Shown here in pieces: positions 56,232 through 64,000 of a stretch of 64,000 nt of DNA; position 1 is the stretch's first letter; every line of letters starts with the position of its first letter. A program made the position numbers and the translations under genes. The notes beneath the pieces are model-generated. The model searched no databases. It was given only the letters and a program-made list of their open reading frames with translations, and was not told where the DNA came from. This DNA comes from Clostridium mobile (GTDB lineage Bacteria; Bacillota; Clostridia; Clostridiales; Clostridiaceae), in assembly GCF_018918285.1 (NCBI RefSeq), contig NZ_JAHLQF010000001.1, positions 186,001 through 250,000 of the forward strand, written 5' to 3'.

Positions 56232-56453
56232 TTAAATCTCCTCCGTTTGGAAATCTTTTTCCCCATTTTCCGTTAGTATTCTAATTTTACCCTCAGCTTC
56301 ATTTAAAACCTTATAGAGCTTATTACAAATATTTACTCCTTCTTCATATTTTTTCATGGAATCATCTAATGATAACTCCTCCTTATCCATGCTATCTACT
56401 ATTGTTTCTAATTTTTCTAATAGGCTTTCATAACTTTCTAACTTTCTAGCCAT
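56232..56453 (-). CDS. xseB: Exodeoxyribonuclease VII small subunit
   Basis: This 73-aa helical protein (SYESLLEKLETIVDSMDKEELSLDDSMKKYEEGVNICNKL) is the small subunit that binds the XseA C-terminal helices to form exonuclease VII, which degrades single-stranded DNA. It sits between xseA and ispA as in most Firmicutes. Confidence 0.95.
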   Translation of the reverse strand: MARKLESYESLLEKLETIVDSMDKEELSLDDSMKKYEEGVNICNKLYKVLNEAEGKIRILTENGEKDFQTEEI

Positions 56454-56479
56454 TTGTCATCATCCTTTTTATTTTTATA

Positions 56480-57676
56480 TTATATTCTTTTTACTCTGTA
56501 CTTTTCACTTCCATTTTTCATAATTATTGTTATGCTTTTATCATCATTAATGAGATTTATATCACTTATTATCCTATTATTATCATCTTGAATTATAGAA
56601 TAACCTTTGTTTAAAACATTAAGAGGATTATGTGCATTTAGTAATGCATTTATCTTGCCTAAGGTCTCTTTTCTTTTCTCTAAATCTAACCTCGCTCTTA
56701 AGTTTAATTTCTCCCTTAGTGATTCTATTTTTTTATATTCATTTACAATAGCTTTTTCCGGACTGTTATGTTCTAGAGTTCTTTTTAGCAATTCAATTTT
56801 ATTGTACTTATTCTTTATATTATTAGTAATATAGTTATTAAGGCTTTTTATATTATATTCAATTGTGTTTTTAAAGTCTACCATATTAAATACAGCTATT
56901 TCAGCTGCTGCAGATGGAGTTGGAGCTCTTCTATCACTTACAAAGTCAGCTATAGTAAAATCTATTTCATGACCTATACCTGTTATTATAGGAACTTTAG
57001 ATTTACTAATAGCTCTTCCTAATTCTTCATCATTAAAAGCCCATAATTCTTCTATAGAACCTCCTCCTCTAGCAAGTATAATCACATCAATATCCTTCAT
57101 ACTATTGAACTTATCAATGCCCTTTATTATCTCTTTGCTTGCTCCTATACCTTGAACTGCAGATGGATATATAATTAATTCAATTTTATCATTTCTTCTT
57201 TTAGTGACATTAATAATATCTCTAATTGCTGCTCCTGTAGGAGAGGTTATTACTCCAATTCTTTTAGAGTATCTAGGAATTGGCTTTTTATATTTTATAT
57301 CAAACAAGCCCTCTCTCTCTAGCTTACTCTTTAACTTCTCAAATGAAATATATAGTTCTCCAAGTCCTTCACTTTGTATATCTTCACAATAAAGTTGATA
57401 AGTACCTTCTTTTGTATAAAGAGATACTCTTCCTTTTACTACAACTTGCATGCCATCTTCAGGTTTAAATTTTAAATTTTGAGCATAACTCCTAAACATT
57501 ACACAATTAATCTTACTCAATGAATCTTTTAAAGAAAAGTAAGCATGTCCCGAAGAATGTAATTTAAAATTTGAAATTTCACCCTTTACTGAAGTATTAT
57601 TTAAAATAAAATCATTATCTATTACCCTTTTTATATAATTGTTTACATCGGAAACAGATAAGGTTTTAATATTCAT
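56480..57676 (-). CDS. xseA: Exodeoxyribonuclease VII large subunit
   Basis: This 398-aa subunit has an N-terminal OB fold ([22 protein letters not shown]), the catalytic domain with [32 protein letters not shown] and [27 protein letters not shown], then long helices that bind XseB. The start is the ATG at 57674-57676, overlapping the folD stop by 11 nt. Confidence 0.95.
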   Translation of the reverse strand: MNIKTLSVSDVNNYIKRVIDNDFILNNTSVKGEISNFKLHSSGHAYFSLKDSLSKINCVMFRSYAQNLKFKPEDGMQVVVKGRVSLYTKEGTYQLYCEDIQSEGLGELYISFEKLKSKLEREGLFDIKYKKPIPRYSKRIGVITSPTGAAIRDIINVTKRRNDKIELIIYPSAVQGIGASKEIIKGIDKFNSMKDIDVIILARGGGSIEELWAFNDEELGRAISKSKVPIITGIGHEIDFTIADFVSDRRAPTPSAAAEIAVFNMVDFKNTIEYNIKSLNNYITNNIKNKYNKIELLKRTLEHNSPEKAIVNEYKKIESLREKLNLRARLDLEKRKETLGKINALLNAHNPLNVLNKGYSIIQDDNNRIISDINLINDDKSITIIMKNGSEKYRVKRI

Positions 57677-58511
57677 CTTCCAATCCCTCACATGTATTTT
57701 TAATAAGCATTATTGGAGTCATAGATCCTACACCACCTGGTACAGGTGTTATATGACTTGCTTTATTAATTGCATTTTCGTAATCAACATCTCCTACCAT
57801 TTTTCCATTTACCACGTTAAAGCCTACATCTATAACTACAGCTCCATCTTTTATAAAATCCTCTTTTACAAATTTAGGCCTTCCTATAGCAGATATCAAT
57901 ATATCCGCTTCTTTACATATATCTTTAACATTTACTGTTTTTGAGTGGCATATAGTAACTGTAGCATCTTCATTTAACAGCAATTGTGCAATAGACTTTC
58001 CAACTATAATACTTCTACCTAAAACCACAGCTCGTTTTCCACTTATATCTATCCCCGTGCTTTTTATAAGTTCCATTATGCCTTGGGATGTACAAGGCAC
58101 AAAACATTTTTCTCCCTTATAAAACTTACCCGCATTAATGTCTGTAAGTCCATCTACGTCTTTTAAATAACTAATTCTATTAACAATAACTTCTTCATCC
58201 AAATTATCTGGTAGAGGAAGTTGAATTATTATCCCATGGGTATTGCTGTCATTATTTAATCTATCTATAACTTCTAATATTTCATCTTGCGGAGTATTTT
58301 TATCTATAATTATTTTTTTATATTCAACTCCAATTTCCGTGCAAATTTTACTTTGATTATTCATATAGAAAATTGATCCTTTGTCATCTCCAATTAATAT
58401 ACTGGCAATACATAGTGGGCTCAATCTTTTTTCTACCCTTTCTTCTACTAATAATCTTAATCTTTCTTTATATTCTGCTGCAATTCTTTTTCCATCTATT
58501 GTGGCCCCCAT
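57666..58511 (-). CDS. folD: Methylenetetrahydrofolate dehydrogenase/cyclohydrolase
   Basis: This 281-aa bifunctional enzyme has [16 protein letters not shown] (catalytic Lys), [28 protein letters not shown] (NADP site) and [17 protein letters not shown]. It interconverts 5,10-methylene- and 10-formyl-tetrahydrofolate for one-carbon metabolism. It lies 4 nt after nusB and overlaps xseA. Confidence 0.96.
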   Translation of the reverse strand: MGATIDGKRIAAEYKERLRLLVEERVEKRLSPLCIASILIGDDKGSIFYMNNQSKICTEIGVEYKKIIIDKNTPQDEILEVIDRLNNDSNTHGIIIQLPLPDNLDEEVIVNRISYLKDVDGLTDINAGKFYKGEKCFVPCTSQGIMELIKSTGIDISGKRAVVLGRSIIVGKSIAQLLLNEDATVTICHSKTVNVKDICKEADILISAIGRPKFVKEDFIKDGAVVIDVGFNVVNGKMVGDVDYENAINKASHITPVPGGVGSMTPIMLIKNTCEGLEDEY

Positions 58512-58515
58512 TTAT

Positions 58516-58989
58516 TTAACACTCCTTATTATTTTCTTTAGCTATATTATCTAAAACAGCATTTATAAATGCCGATGATTTGTCTTCACCATATTTTTTA
58601 GCCAATTCTACTCCTTCATTTATTGAAACCTTAATAGGAATATTCTCTTCAAATAATATTTCATAAGTAGATAATCTAAGTATAGCTAAATCCACTTTAG
58701 CTAATCTACTTATTTTCCAATTCTTCAAATTAGCTTCTATTTTCTTATCTAAGTTCTCTTTATTTTCTTCTATTCCCTTTAATACTTTAGTTAAATACTG
58801 AATATCTATATCTTCTAAATCCCAATTTTCTGGATCAATCTCTGCTTTTTCTTCCATCAGATCTATATCCTTTTCTTCCTCTATGTTAGCTTCCTTTAGG
58901 TTTTGGATTACTTCTAAATATGTTTCTTTTTTAATTATCATTTCAAATAGTAGTTTCATTGCTAATTCTCTTGTTTTTTTTCTATTCAT
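58516..58989 (-). CDS. nusB: Transcription antitermination factor NusB
   Basis: This 157-aa protein has the NusB fold signatures TRELAMKLLFEM, KLAKVDLAILRLSTYEI and VSINEGVELAKKYGEDKSSAFINAVLDNI. An acidic insertion (EEEKDIDLMEEKAEIDPENWD, about 35-56) makes it about 20 residues longer than Bacillus NusB. It binds boxA with S10 for rRNA antitermination. Confidence 0.95.
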   Translation of the reverse strand: MNRKKTRELAMKLLFEMIIKKETYLEVIQNLKEANIEEEKDIDLMEEKAEIDPENWDLEDIDIQYLTKVLKGIEENKENLDKKIEANLKNWKISRLAKVDLAILRLSTYEILFEENIPIKVSINEGVELAKKYGEDKSSAFINAVLDNIAKENNKEC

Positions 58990-59064
58990 CCTTTATCCTC
59001 CTAGTTAATGCTTATTATTAATTATTGTCAAACAATTCATAATTATACTGATTAATCACCAATA

Positions 59065-59096
59065 TGGAAACACCCTCTGATATCAGAGGGCGGTTC
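59065..59096 (-). terminator. Perfect 18-bp palindrome, terminator-like
   Basis: CCCTCTGATATCAGAGGG (59073-59090) directly follows the Asp23-like gene and is followed on the minus strand by TGTTTCC. The short T run makes it a weak terminator that would partly uncouple the spoIIIA/asp23 part from nusB. Confidence 0.6.
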
Positions 59097-59489
59097 TTAT
59101 GCATTTTCTACTGCATCCGGTTCTTCATTTTTGTGAATAATTACGTTTTGAACATGTATGTTCACTGCTGAAACTGTTAAGCCAGTCATTGTCTCTACAG
59201 CTTTTTTAACATTTTCTTGAACCTTTAGAGCTGTATCTGGAATTTTCACTCCATATTCTACAACTACGTGAAGATCTATAGTAGCACTATTTTCTCCCAC
59301 CGTAACCTTTACTCCTTTTGAAAGGTTCTTTTTTCCTGCTAAAATTTGTGTTATACCTCCTACAGGGCCAGCACTCATGCCTACAATTCCATTTATTTCT
59401 GTAGTAGCTAATGCTGCTATAACTCCAACTACTTCATCTGATATTCTCACTATTCCTAAATCCATTTCTTTTTTTACTGATTCTTCCAT
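59097..59489 (-). CDS. Asp23/YqhY-family protein
   Basis: This 130-aa protein has the Asp23 pattern LGIVRISDEVVGVIAALATTEINGIVGMS, VKVTVGENSATIDLHVVVEYGVKIP and VSAVNIHVQNV. In Bacillus the YqhY member lies beside nusB and is tied to acetyl-CoA carboxylase activity. It has no membrane segment. The role here is inferred from family and position. Confidence 0.88.
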   Translation of the reverse strand: MEESVKKEMDLGIVRISDEVVGVIAALATTEINGIVGMSAGPVGGITQILAGKKNLSKGVKVTVGENSATIDLHVVVEYGVKIPDTALKVQENVKKAVETMTGLTVSAVNIHVQNVIIHKNEEPDAVENA

Positions 59490-59578
59490 AGTCTATACCC
59501 CCTAGCTTTTTTCTTTTACTTCAATAAAAGCTTAATCTTAAGGTATATTATATCAAATAGATATATCTTTTACAATTA

Positions 59579-60085
59579 CTATTCCATTTCTTGAATTTCT
59601 ACATTTTTAATTTTTGTCTCACTGATAACCACGCTTTGTATTTCTTTTGTTTGTTTATCAGTAAGTTTTTCTTTAGCCTTTACTATAACTGTAGCTCTGT
59701 CATCATTTACTAAACAAACTACATCTTCATATCCTTTTGCCTGTAAATTAAGCTCTACTTTATTTTCATGAGTTGATGCCATTGACAGTGATACATATTG
59801 TTCAGCTGTCTTATCTCTTTGCTCTTGTGATATGTTCTTATCTTCCATTATAATCTTTAAATCTTGTAAGGTTTGAGCGTTTTTATTATCTCTAGCCATC
59901 TTTGCCTCTACAAAGTAATTTGAGTTTACTCCTACCTTATCTTTTTCATTATTCTTTAGTGATATTGCGCTTTTCTCTCCATCTCCTTGTACATACAATG
60001 GATTATTAAGTCTCGTAGCCAACAATCCCATACACACTATTAGTGCTGATAAGGTTACGATTATTGCCGCTTGTTTTTTATTCAT
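59579..60085 (-). CDS. spoIIIAH: Stage III sporulation protein AH
   Basis: This 168-aa protein has one N-terminal membrane helix (IIVTLSALIVCMGLLAT) and an extracytoplasmic YscJ/FliF-like ring domain. It is made in the mother cell and joins forespore SpoIIQ (or its clostridial equivalent) to form the A-Q feeding channel. It is the last gene of the spoIIIA operon. Confidence 0.92.
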   Translation of the reverse strand: MNKKQAAIIVTLSALIVCMGLLATRLNNPLYVQGDGEKSAISLKNNEKDKVGVNSNYFVEAKMARDNKNAQTLQDLKIIMEDKNISQEQRDKTAEQYVSLSMASTHENKVELNLQAKGYEDVVCLVNDDRATVIVKAKEKLTDKQTKEIQSVVISETKIKNVEIQEME

Positions 60086-60144
60086 AATTTATTCCCCCCA
60101 TCTATCTTTCTACAAAATTATATGCTCAAAATTTAAAATATATA

Positions 60145-60771
60145 CTACTTTTTCATAGGATAAACATTTACCTTATTCTCAGATATATTAAATAAATTTG
60201 TAACCGCTTTTCTTATCCTATACTCTGTAACTTTATCTTCTGCTCCCTCGGCAACTATTAATACTCCTGTTACCTTAGGCTTATTTTTTTTAACAATCAG
60301 AGGTTCGGTTTTATCTCCTTGTGTAGTCATAACTACAGTAGTACCACTGTTTTTTTGAGTTGTATTTCTTCTTCCTCCTTCATTGTCTATCTCTTCAGTG
60401 TTATTGGTTGAGTCATTCATATTAACTGCTGGTACATATTCTTCTCCACTAGAAAAATATATCATTACCTCTACCCTTCCCACTCCTTCTGTTTGTTGAA
60501 GTATATTTTTCAGTTCAAATTTAAGTTCTTTTTCTATTTCCTCTCCAGCTGGATCTTGAACTACTTCATCAACGCTCACTTCCTTATTATTATTATTATC
60601 ATTTTGAATTAAATTACCTTTCATAGAACTAGCTGTTGTCTTAAATAAATTAGCAGTAAGCAATATAAGCACTCCCATAAGGAATACTATTATTAAATTC
60701 ATAATATTTTTGTTTGCTAAAGGTTTATTTTCAATATTTTTTATTTTTTCTAAAATTTTTTTTAAATTCAT
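60145..60771 (-). CDS. spoIIIAG: Stage III sporulation protein AG
   Basis: This 208-aa protein has one membrane helix (NLIIVFLMGVLILLTANLF) and a ring-building domain (LKNILQQTEGVGRVEVMIYFSSGEE, then VTEYRIRKAVTNLFNISENKVNVYPM). It forms a large oligomeric ring in the outer forespore membrane. Confidence 0.92.
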   Translation of the reverse strand: MNLKKILEKIKNIENKPLANKNIMNLIIVFLMGVLILLTANLFKTTASSMKGNLIQNDNNNNKEVSVDEVVQDPAGEEIEKELKFELKNILQQTEGVGRVEVMIYFSSGEEYVPAVNMNDSTNNTEEIDNEGGRRNTTQKNSGTTVVMTTQGDKTEPLIVKKNKPKVTGVLIVAEGAEDKVTEYRIRKAVTNLFNISENKVNVYPMKK

Positions 60772-60784
60772 AACGTACCTCCCT

Positions 60785-61366
60785 TTATAACTTGTAAACA
60801 GTAATTATACTTTCCTCCACTCTTAATTCTTTAGATAAATAAGACTTAATGTCATCGTGAAGCTTGTCTTTCTCTTTTTCCTCTAAGGTTTTTTCACCTA
60901 CACTTACTTTTACCTTTTTTACTTTTTCAACTTTTCCATCCTTAATACCAATTTTTATATCTTTTATATTGAAATTATTATCCTCATCACTATACTCTGC
61001 TTGAATTTCTATCTTAGTGTTTAAAACCTTAAACTCATCTTTTAATTTATCTCCAATAATTTGTTCCAGATTCGTTTCAAAGTTTTTTATTGTATTTTTT
61101 AAACTTTCTTCCTTATATTTTTCAATTGAATCCACTTTTTCCTCGTCATATATTACTCTAGATATATTCTGACTATATACGCTTATATTAAAATTTTTAT
61201 TAAAAATCTTAATTATTGGATTTATTAACACCGTCATTAATATTAGGCCTAATACAAATTTAGAATATTTTTTTAAACTATTATCTGGTAAAAGCATTTC
61301 TACCGCAGTTATAAATAATATTAAAGATGCTATATTTATAATCCACTCTTTTAAAATATCTATCAT
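60785..61366 (-). CDS. spoIIIAF: Stage III sporulation protein AF
   Basis: This 193-aa protein has two N-terminal membrane segments (IINIASLILFITAVEMLL; FVLGLILMTVLINPII) and a soluble charged domain. Size and place between AE and AG identify it. Confidence 0.9.
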   Translation of the reverse strand: MIDILKEWIINIASLILFITAVEMLLPDNSLKKYSKFVLGLILMTVLINPIIKIFNKNFNISVYSQNISRVIYDEEKVDSIEKYKEESLKNTIKNFETNLEQIIGDKLKDEFKVLNTKIEIQAEYSDEDNNFNIKDIKIGIKDGKVEKVKKVKVSVGEKTLEEKEKDKLHDDIKSYLSKELRVEESIITVYKL

Positions 61367-61370
61367 TTGT

Positions 61371-62534
61371 CTACCCCCCTATTGCCATCTTACCTGCTGT
61401 AGCAATTATAGAGATCATTATAAAAAACATTACCGATACACAAATAAGACAAGAAGTAATTAAAATCAGTGAATCCCCAGCAGAAGTTATACTATTAACC
61501 AATCTCTTTTCAGCAATAGGTTCAATTAATGCTGCAGTAATTTTATAAAGTAGAGCTGTCAATGCTATCTTAATTATAGGTAAAATAACTATGAGTATTA
61601 ATACAATCAATCCAACACTACTCAAAGCATTTTTTAGTAATAGTGAATACCCTGCAACAGTTGATATAGCATCAGATAAACACTTTCCTACTATTGGCAC
61701 AAAATTATCTACTGCATATTTTGCTGTTTTAGCTACTACTTGGTCCAAGGTTTTTGATGATATGCCTCTTACAGTCATAATTCCAATAAATATAGTCATC
61801 AATATTCCTTGCCCCCATAAGGCCACTTGATTCAATAATTTTGTTAGCTTTTCAATTTTAAATTCTTCTGTCATATTATTTACAAACTGAAGTACAAAAG
61901 TAGCTGAAATTAAAGGTATTAGTATGTTTGAAAATATTCTTGCACTTATATTTACTGCTCCTATTACCACTGGGTCCATAACTGCTGCTTCAGCTACTCC
62001 ACCTATGCCTACTAGAAGCATTATTAGCACAGGAACTAAAGCTAGCATAAAGTCTGACATTCTCGTTATTGTTTCTCTTGCCAATTGTACACCTACATAA
62101 AAACTTCTAGACATAATAACAATTAATAATGCATAACAGGCAAAATAAGCTATGTTGGACAACTGCTCATTGCTAAAGGCCTTCTCTAAATTTGTTATCA
62201 ATGCACAAACAATAGAAATTATTATTAAGGTAGTCATCAGCTTTAAAGAAACTATTAATTCTCTTAACATATATGTAGTTATTGCTTTAATAAATTTATT
62301 AACAGAAAATCCCCCTTCTCCTTTCTTCATATAGTTACTAACAAAAGATTTAGCATCCATATCTTTTAAAAGTTCATGTTCATTTTTCATGTTTGTTATG
62401 TAATCATATAATTGTTCAACCTCACTATTTTTTGTATTTTCTACAGGAGATGCTTGTACAACATAACCCTTTAAAGAAAAAATGCTTAAAAACACTATTG
62501 TAATAATGAAGTATCTTTTTAAATATTTTTTCAT
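61371..62534 (-). CDS. spoIIIAE: Stage III sporulation protein AE
   Basis: This 387-aa polytopic protein has a signal-like N-terminus and about seven membrane segments, with the family stretch VAKTAKYAVDNFVPIVGKCLSDAISTVAGYSLLLKNALSSVG. It is part of the feeding-channel membrane assembly. Confidence 0.93.
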   Translation of the reverse strand: MKKYLKRYFIITIVFLSIFSLKGYVVQASPVENTKNSEVEQLYDYITNMKNEHELLKDMDAKSFVSNYMKKGEGGFSVNKFIKAITTYMLRELIVSLKLMTTLIIISIVCALITNLEKAFSNEQLSNIAYFACYALLIVIMSRSFYVGVQLARETITRMSDFMLALVPVLIMLLVGIGGVAEAAVMDPVVIGAVNISARIFSNILIPLISATFVLQFVNNMTEEFKIEKLTKLLNQVALWGQGILMTIFIGIMTVRGISSKTLDQVVAKTAKYAVDNFVPIVGKCLSDAISTVAGYSLLLKNALSSVGLIVLILIVILPIIKIALTALLYKITAALIEPIAEKRLVNSITSAGDSLILITSCLICVSVMFFIMISIIATAGKMAIGG

Positions 62535-62543
62535 ATCTCTCCC

Positions 62544-62930
62544 CTACATTATTTTCAAAATTGACTGTAAAACAGCCATTAAAATTGGAATAGCTAAGGC
62601 TAAAATCAATATTTTCCCGCCAAATTCAACCTTTGAAGCAATACTTGCCTGTCCTGCATCTCTACAAATCTCGCTGCAAAAGGAGGCCAAATATGATATT
62701 CCTAAAATTTTAAATACAGTAGTTAAGTAAACAAAGTCTATATTGGCCTTTAATGATAACTGTTGAAGCAAATTCATAATGGCTGTTATCTTATTCATCA
62801 TAAATAGAAATATAATTATCCCGGCACATATACTTATCTGTATTGCTAATTCTTCTTTTTTACCATCCTTTATTACCAGAACAATAAATAATGCTGTAAA
62901 GGCAAAAGCCACTATTTTTACTATTTCCAT
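62544..62930 (-). CDS. spoIIIAD: Stage III sporulation protein AD
   Basis: This 128-aa membrane protein has four segments and the SpoIIIAD stretch VYLTTVFKILGISYLASFCSEICRDAGQASIASKVEFGGKILILALAIPI. Confidence 0.93.
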   Translation of the reverse strand: MEIVKIVAFAFTALFIVLVIKDGKKEELAIQISICAGIIIFLFMMNKITAIMNLLQQLSLKANIDFVYLTTVFKILGISYLASFCSEICRDAGQASIASKVEFGGKILILALAIPILMAVLQSILKIM

Positions 62931-62939
62931 ATTATCCTC

Positions 62940-63137
62940 CTACAACTGGAACATGGTCTTAACAACGTTAAATAGTTTACTCACTAGATTAATCACCATC
63001 ATAAGTATTATTAGCAATCCAGCTAAGTTTGTTATAACGGCGTACTCATCATATCCACTTGTTTTTAATATTTTATCTAATACCATAACTAGAATGCTCA
63101 CTGCGCCTATTTTGAAAATTAAATTTACATCTAACAT
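62940..63137 (-). CDS. spoIIIAC: Stage III sporulation protein AC
   Basis: This 65-aa two-helix membrane protein (FKIGAVSILVMVLDKILKTSGYDEYAVITNLAGLLIILMMVI) is typical SpoIIIAC. Confidence 0.93.
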   Translation of the reverse strand: MLDVNLIFKIGAVSILVMVLDKILKTSGYDEYAVITNLAGLLIILMMVINLVSKLFNVVKTMFQL

Positions 63138-63149
63138 TTATATCCCCCT

Positions 63150-63668
63150 TTAAATGAATATAATCACTATCATCATCCCTATGGAAAAACCTAGAAATCT
63201 ATACATTTTCACATTTTTTTTCATCAATATTTCTGCTTCCTCTATTTGATTTTTAATACTGTCTAAAGAAAGAGCAAATACCTTTTTTTGTCCTTCTATA
63301 TCCGATTCTCCTAAACTTTTGCCTAAATTAAATAATATATTTGTATCTTCTTTTGTAAGATTTAATATGTCTTTCACCTCTTCATAGGCTTTTTGGAATC
63401 CATCATATACATTATTTACCTTATTCAAGTACAGTAACTTTGAAATGGATTCGAAAAAATTATTTATTGGATATACACTTTTTTTACTAATATTTAAGAA
63501 TGCCTCCGGTAAGGGAGTATAGGTGTATACTATTTCATTTTGCAGCTGATAAATACATCTTTGCAGTTCCTTTAATTGATGTGTTCTTTTTTTAAAATTT
63601 CCTCCATATAAAATTCCACTCAAAGTGGTTGATATTATTACCATTAAACTACCAATTATTTTTAACAT
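63150..63668 (-). CDS. spoIIIAB: Stage III sporulation protein AB
   Basis: This 172-aa protein has an N-terminal membrane helix (IGSLMVIISTTLSGILYG), a cytosolic type II secretion F-like helical domain (LKELQRCIYQLQNEIVYTYTPLPEAF) and a C-terminal membrane helix. The start is the ATG at 63666-63668 after GGGGG, overlapping the spoIIIAA stop region. Confidence 0.93.
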   Translation of the reverse strand: MLKIIGSLMVIISTTLSGILYGGNFKKRTHQLKELQRCIYQLQNEIVYTYTPLPEAFLNISKKSVYPINNFFESISKLLYLNKVNNVYDGFQKAYEEVKDILNLTKEDTNILFNLGKSLGESDIEGQKKVFALSLDSIKNQIEEAEILMKKNVKMYRFLGFSIGMMIVIIFI

Positions 63669-63669
63669 A

Positions 63670-64000
63670 TTACCCCCTATAGATATGACTTTTTTTCTTA
63701 AAATCATAAATGTAATCTACAGTTCCTACGCCCTCTTTATTACTTAACACGATAGCTCTGCTAAAAATATTGTTTTCCATTATGTCTTTAAATACTTCTC
63801 TTGCATACAAATCTTCTATGCCATAACCATGTATAGTAGTAATTATAGAAACTCCAGAGTTCGCCGCTTTAATAATGCTATCCATATCTGGGATTGTCCC
63901 TATTTCATCACACATTATTACCTCTGGTGACATACTTCTTATCACCATCATAATTCCCTCACTTTTAGGACAACCGTCTAATACATCCGTCCTCAAACCT
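63670..64000 (-). CDS. spoIIIAA: Stage III sporulation protein AA (5' part off window)
   Basis: The last 110 residues of the SpoIIIAA ATPase include Walker B SPEVIMCDEIG and the following NSGVSIITTIHG motif of secretion-type ATPases. The N-terminal part with Walker A lies beyond the window. It powers or assembles the feeding channel. Confidence 0.92.
   Translation of the reverse strand, partial: GLRTDVLDGCPKSEGIMMVIRSMSPEVIMCDEIGTIPDMDSIIKAANSGVSIITTIHGYGIEDLYAREVFKDIMENNIFSRAIVLSNKEGVGTVDYIYDFKKKSHIYRG

Overview
The window is AT-rich DNA from an endospore-forming anaerobic Firmicute, most likely Clostridium in the broad sense. It carries spo0A, spoIVB, spoIIM, ytfJ and spoIIIAA-AH, strong AGGAGG-type ribosome binding sites and many TTG or GTG starts. 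The species cannot be fixed from the sequence alone. No rRNA, tRNA, insertion sequence or CRISPR array was seen. Almost all genes lie on the minus strand, so operons read from high to low coordinates.

Region 1 (1-7.4 kb): an ABC-2 ATPase/permease pair followed by an ECF sigma gene cut by the window edge; a short pyruvate-kinase-like enzyme; an AI-2E family membrane protein; and an ABC exporter under a consensus promoter with a large palindromic operator, next to an ArsR-like regulator.
Region 2 (7.4-22.3 kb): anaerobic redox metabolism and transport. It holds an FAD/Fe-S oxidoreductase pair, a dicarboxylate/amino-acid symporter, a second permease, a split surface flavoprotein reductase (FMN-binding lipoprotein plus fumarate-reductase-like lipoprotein), a CitA/DcuS-type two-component system and an iron alcohol dehydrogenase. 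Embedded here are an SOS-controlled radical-SAM/DUF4130 DNA-repair pair and a ribosomal S1 homologue.
Region 3 (22.5-39.4 kb): housekeeping and sporulation. It holds two D-Ala-D-Ala carboxypeptidases, ytfJ, scpAB, a decayed nucleotidyltransferase, nucleoside phosphorylases including two purine enzymes in tandem, xerD, spoIIM, cytosine deaminase/permease behind a PyrR-type attenuator, an Mrr-like nuclease and the CCA-adding enzyme.
Region 4 (39.4-45.95 kb): an accessory island between cca and spo0A. It holds about ten small, mostly unrecognised genes (some immunity-like), a tyrosine recombinase truncated before most of its active site, and at least five copies of a related palindromic repeat lying between genes, which gives a cassette-like layout.
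Region 5 (46-64 kb): spo0A and spoIVB, then a long minus-strand cluster spoIIIAA-AH, asp23-like, nusB, folD, xseA, xseB, ispA, OLE RNA, oapA, dxs, tlyA, nadK, argR, recN. Its centrepiece is a ~600-nt structured RNA immediately upstream of a four-helix membrane protein. By position, size and partner gene this is OLE (ornate large extremophilic) RNA with OapA.

The most notable items are the OLE RNA/OapA locus, the repeat-bounded island with its truncated integrase, the SOS box inside the radical-SAM promoter, the Asn-to-Asp change in one of two tandem purine nucleoside phosphorylases, active-site substitutions in XerD, and a gene whose only plausible start codon is ATA.
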